NCBI GenBank assembly: GCA_017551645.1
Contig: JAFZLE010000315.1
Location: 1-5,708 of the forward strand
Source: Clostridia bacterium
GTDB lineage: Bacteria; Bacillota; Clostridia; Christensenellales; Aristaeellaceae
Direction: 5' to 3'
DNA: 5,708 bases
This document shows positions 4,576-5,708 of this stretch, piece after piece. The notes beneath the pieces are model-generated. The model worked only from the letters and a program-made list of their open reading frames with translations, was not told the origin of the DNA and made no database searches. Positions within the stretch are counted from its first letter, which is position 1, and every line of letters starts with the position of its first letter. Position numbers and translations under genes: made by a program.

Positions 4576-5708
4576 ATGAAAAAGCTTCTCAGCTTGACGC
4601 TGTGTCTGTGCATCGCCCTATGCGGCTTCGTTTTCGCCGCCGCAGAAGAGGCGCCCACCGTTTACAGAACTCTGTATGACGGTGAGATCAGCACTCTCAA
4701 CTATCTGACCACGTCCACCACCAACGATTTCACCGTATCCGCCAACGTGATCGACACTCTTGTCGAGCACGACCGCTACGGCAACATCGTGCCCTGCCTG
4801 GCCGAGAGCTGGACCACCAGCGAGGACGGCCTCACCTGGACTTTCAATCTGCGCAAGGGCGTGAAATGGGTCACCAGCACCGGCGAGTATTACGCCGACG
4901 TGACCGCGTACGATTTCGTGACCGCCGCCGAGTACATCCTTAACGCTCAGCATGCCTCCGCCACGGCCTGGATCCTGCGGGACTACCTGGCCGGCGCGAA
5001 GGATTATTATAATTCCACAAAGTCTCCCAAGGAAGGCGAAGCGGCGCCGGAACCTGTGGACTTTGCCGAGGTGGGCGTAAAGGCGCTGGACGATTATACC
5101 ATTGCCTACACCACGAAAGAGCCCTGTCCCTATTTCCTCACCATGCTGGATTACATTTGCTACATGCCGGTCAACGCCGCCTTCCTGGCTGAAAAAGGCG
5201 ACGATTTCGGCGTGGCCAACAGCGAGACCAATCTGCTTTACTGCGGTCCGTTCATTTTAAGCGAGCTCAAGCCTCAGGAATCCCGCGTATATACCAAAAA
5301 CACGAGCTACTGGGACAAGGACAGTGTTTTCATAGACCGTATCGAGCAGACTTACAACAGCCAGGCATCTATCATTTCACCCGCCATGTACCTGAATGGA
5401 GAGATCGACGCCGCCAGTATAGATTCCAAAATCGCCGCCGAATGGCTCTCCGATCCCGAGACCGCGGACATGATCCATCCCGTGCGTCAGTTCGGCCAGT
5501 ACAGCTACTTCTGGGCTTTCAACTTCGATCCCAACTTCGACGAGGAATATGAGCCCGAAAACTGGAAGCTCGCCGTGAACAACGAAGCTTTCCGTCTCTC
5601 CTTCGCCTACGCGCTCGACCGCTTAAAGGCCAAGACCGTCATCGAGCCCGAGAATCCCGAAGACCTGCTCTGGTCCACCATCATGCCCGAAGGCATCTGC
5701 TCTATCGA
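4576..5708 (+). CDS. Oligopeptide-type ABC transporter substrate-binding protein (family 5, OppA-like), 3' end outside window
   Basis: The frame stays open from ATG 4576 to the window edge, giving about 377 N-terminal residues of a protein that is usually 500 to 600 long. A signal peptide (MKKLLSLTLCLCIALCGFVFA, 1-21) leads to AAEEAPTVYRTL. Family-5 landmarks follow in order: EISTLNYL near 37, then DTLVEHDRYGNIVPCLAESW, GLTWTFNLRKGVKW, TAYDFVTAAEYILN, YCGPFILSELKPQ, YTKNTSYWDKD, and NEAFRLSFAYALDR near the end of the visible part. These proteins capture peptides or similar solutes outside the membrane and deliver them to Opp/Dpp permeases, probably encoded downstream. The three Cys in the signal peptide do not form a good lipobox; IALC has Leu before Cys. 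Codons ending in C (ACC, GCC, ATC, TAC, AAC) dominate and ATA is rare, unlike the minus-strand operon, which suits strong expression. Exact substrate is unknown. Confidence 0.92.
   Translation, partial: MKKLLSLTLCLCIALCGFVFAAAEEAPTVYRTLYDGEISTLNYLTTSTTNDFTVSANVIDTLVEHDRYGNIVPCLAESWTTSEDGLTWTFNLRKGVKWVTSTGEYYADVTAYDFVTAAEYILNAQHASATAWILRDYLAGAKDYYNSTKSPKEGEAAPEPVDFAEVGVKALDDYTIAYTTKEPCPYFLTMLDYICYMPVNAAFLAEKGDDFGVANSETNLLYCGPFILSELKPQESRVYTKNTSYWDKDSVFIDRIEQTYNSQASIISPAMYLNGEIDAASIDSKIAAEWLSDPETADMIHPVRQFGQYSYFWAFNFDPNFDEEYEPENWKLAVNNEAFRLSFAYALDRLKAKTVIEPENPEDLLWSTIMPEGICSI

Noticed and set aside
4618..4953. 111-codon open frame on the minus strand
   Set aside because: It is a shadow of the OppA-like coding sequence, which has a signal peptide, an ideal ribosome binding site and family motifs.

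Overview
The window looks like chromosomal DNA of an anaerobic Gram-positive bacterium, most likely an uncultured member of the Clostridia (Bacillota). This rests on strong AGGAGG-type ribosome binding sites, sigma-A-type promoters in an AT-rich spacer, a clostridial-type sensory [FeFe]-hydrogenase gene neighbourhood, and an oligopeptide-type ABC transporter binding protein. I cannot name a genus from the sequence alone.

Layout. (1) Positions 2-220, plus strand, hold the C-terminal end of an RseC/MucC-type membrane protein, cut off by the window edge. (2) Positions 4319 down to 202, minus strand, hold one tightly packed six-gene operon. In transcription order it encodes a DRTGG-domain protein, an RsbW-like GHKL ATPase, a sensory-type [FeFe]-hydrogenase-like protein, a second DRTGG-domain protein, a PHP-domain phosphoesterase and a divergent DprA/Smf-like protein. 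Gene junctions are a 4-nt overlap or gaps of 1, 12, 0 and 11 nt, so translational coupling is likely. A clear promoter (TTGAAA, 17 nt, TATAAT with a TG extension) lies just upstream. A 9-bp hairpin followed by a T run ends the operon inside the coding sequence of the convergent RseC-type gene. (3) Positions 4320-4575 are a 256-nt divergent regulatory spacer with promoters for both directions and several inverted repeats. (4) Positions 4576 to the end, plus strand, encode the first ~377 residues of an extracellular solute-binding protein of family 5 (OppA-like), cut off by the window edge.

How the genes may work together. The hydrogenase-like protein keeps the four cysteines expected to hold the H-cluster but has Ala where catalytic enzymes have the proton-relay Cys. 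It also lacks the PAS domain of the described HydS sensors. Its direct neighbours are an ATPase of the anti-sigma/serine-kinase type, two small DRTGG proteins and a metal-dependent PHP phosphoesterase. The most economical reading, which is inference, is an H2- or redox-sensing module that passes its signal to the kinase-like ATPase rather than to a built-in PAS domain. The catalytic HydA/B/C-type subunits that often follow this set in Clostridia are not present here; a DprA-like gene occupies that place. The RseC-type gene hints at Rnf/electron-transfer functions beyond the left edge. The OppA-like gene appears functionally unrelated and shows codon use typical of high expression.
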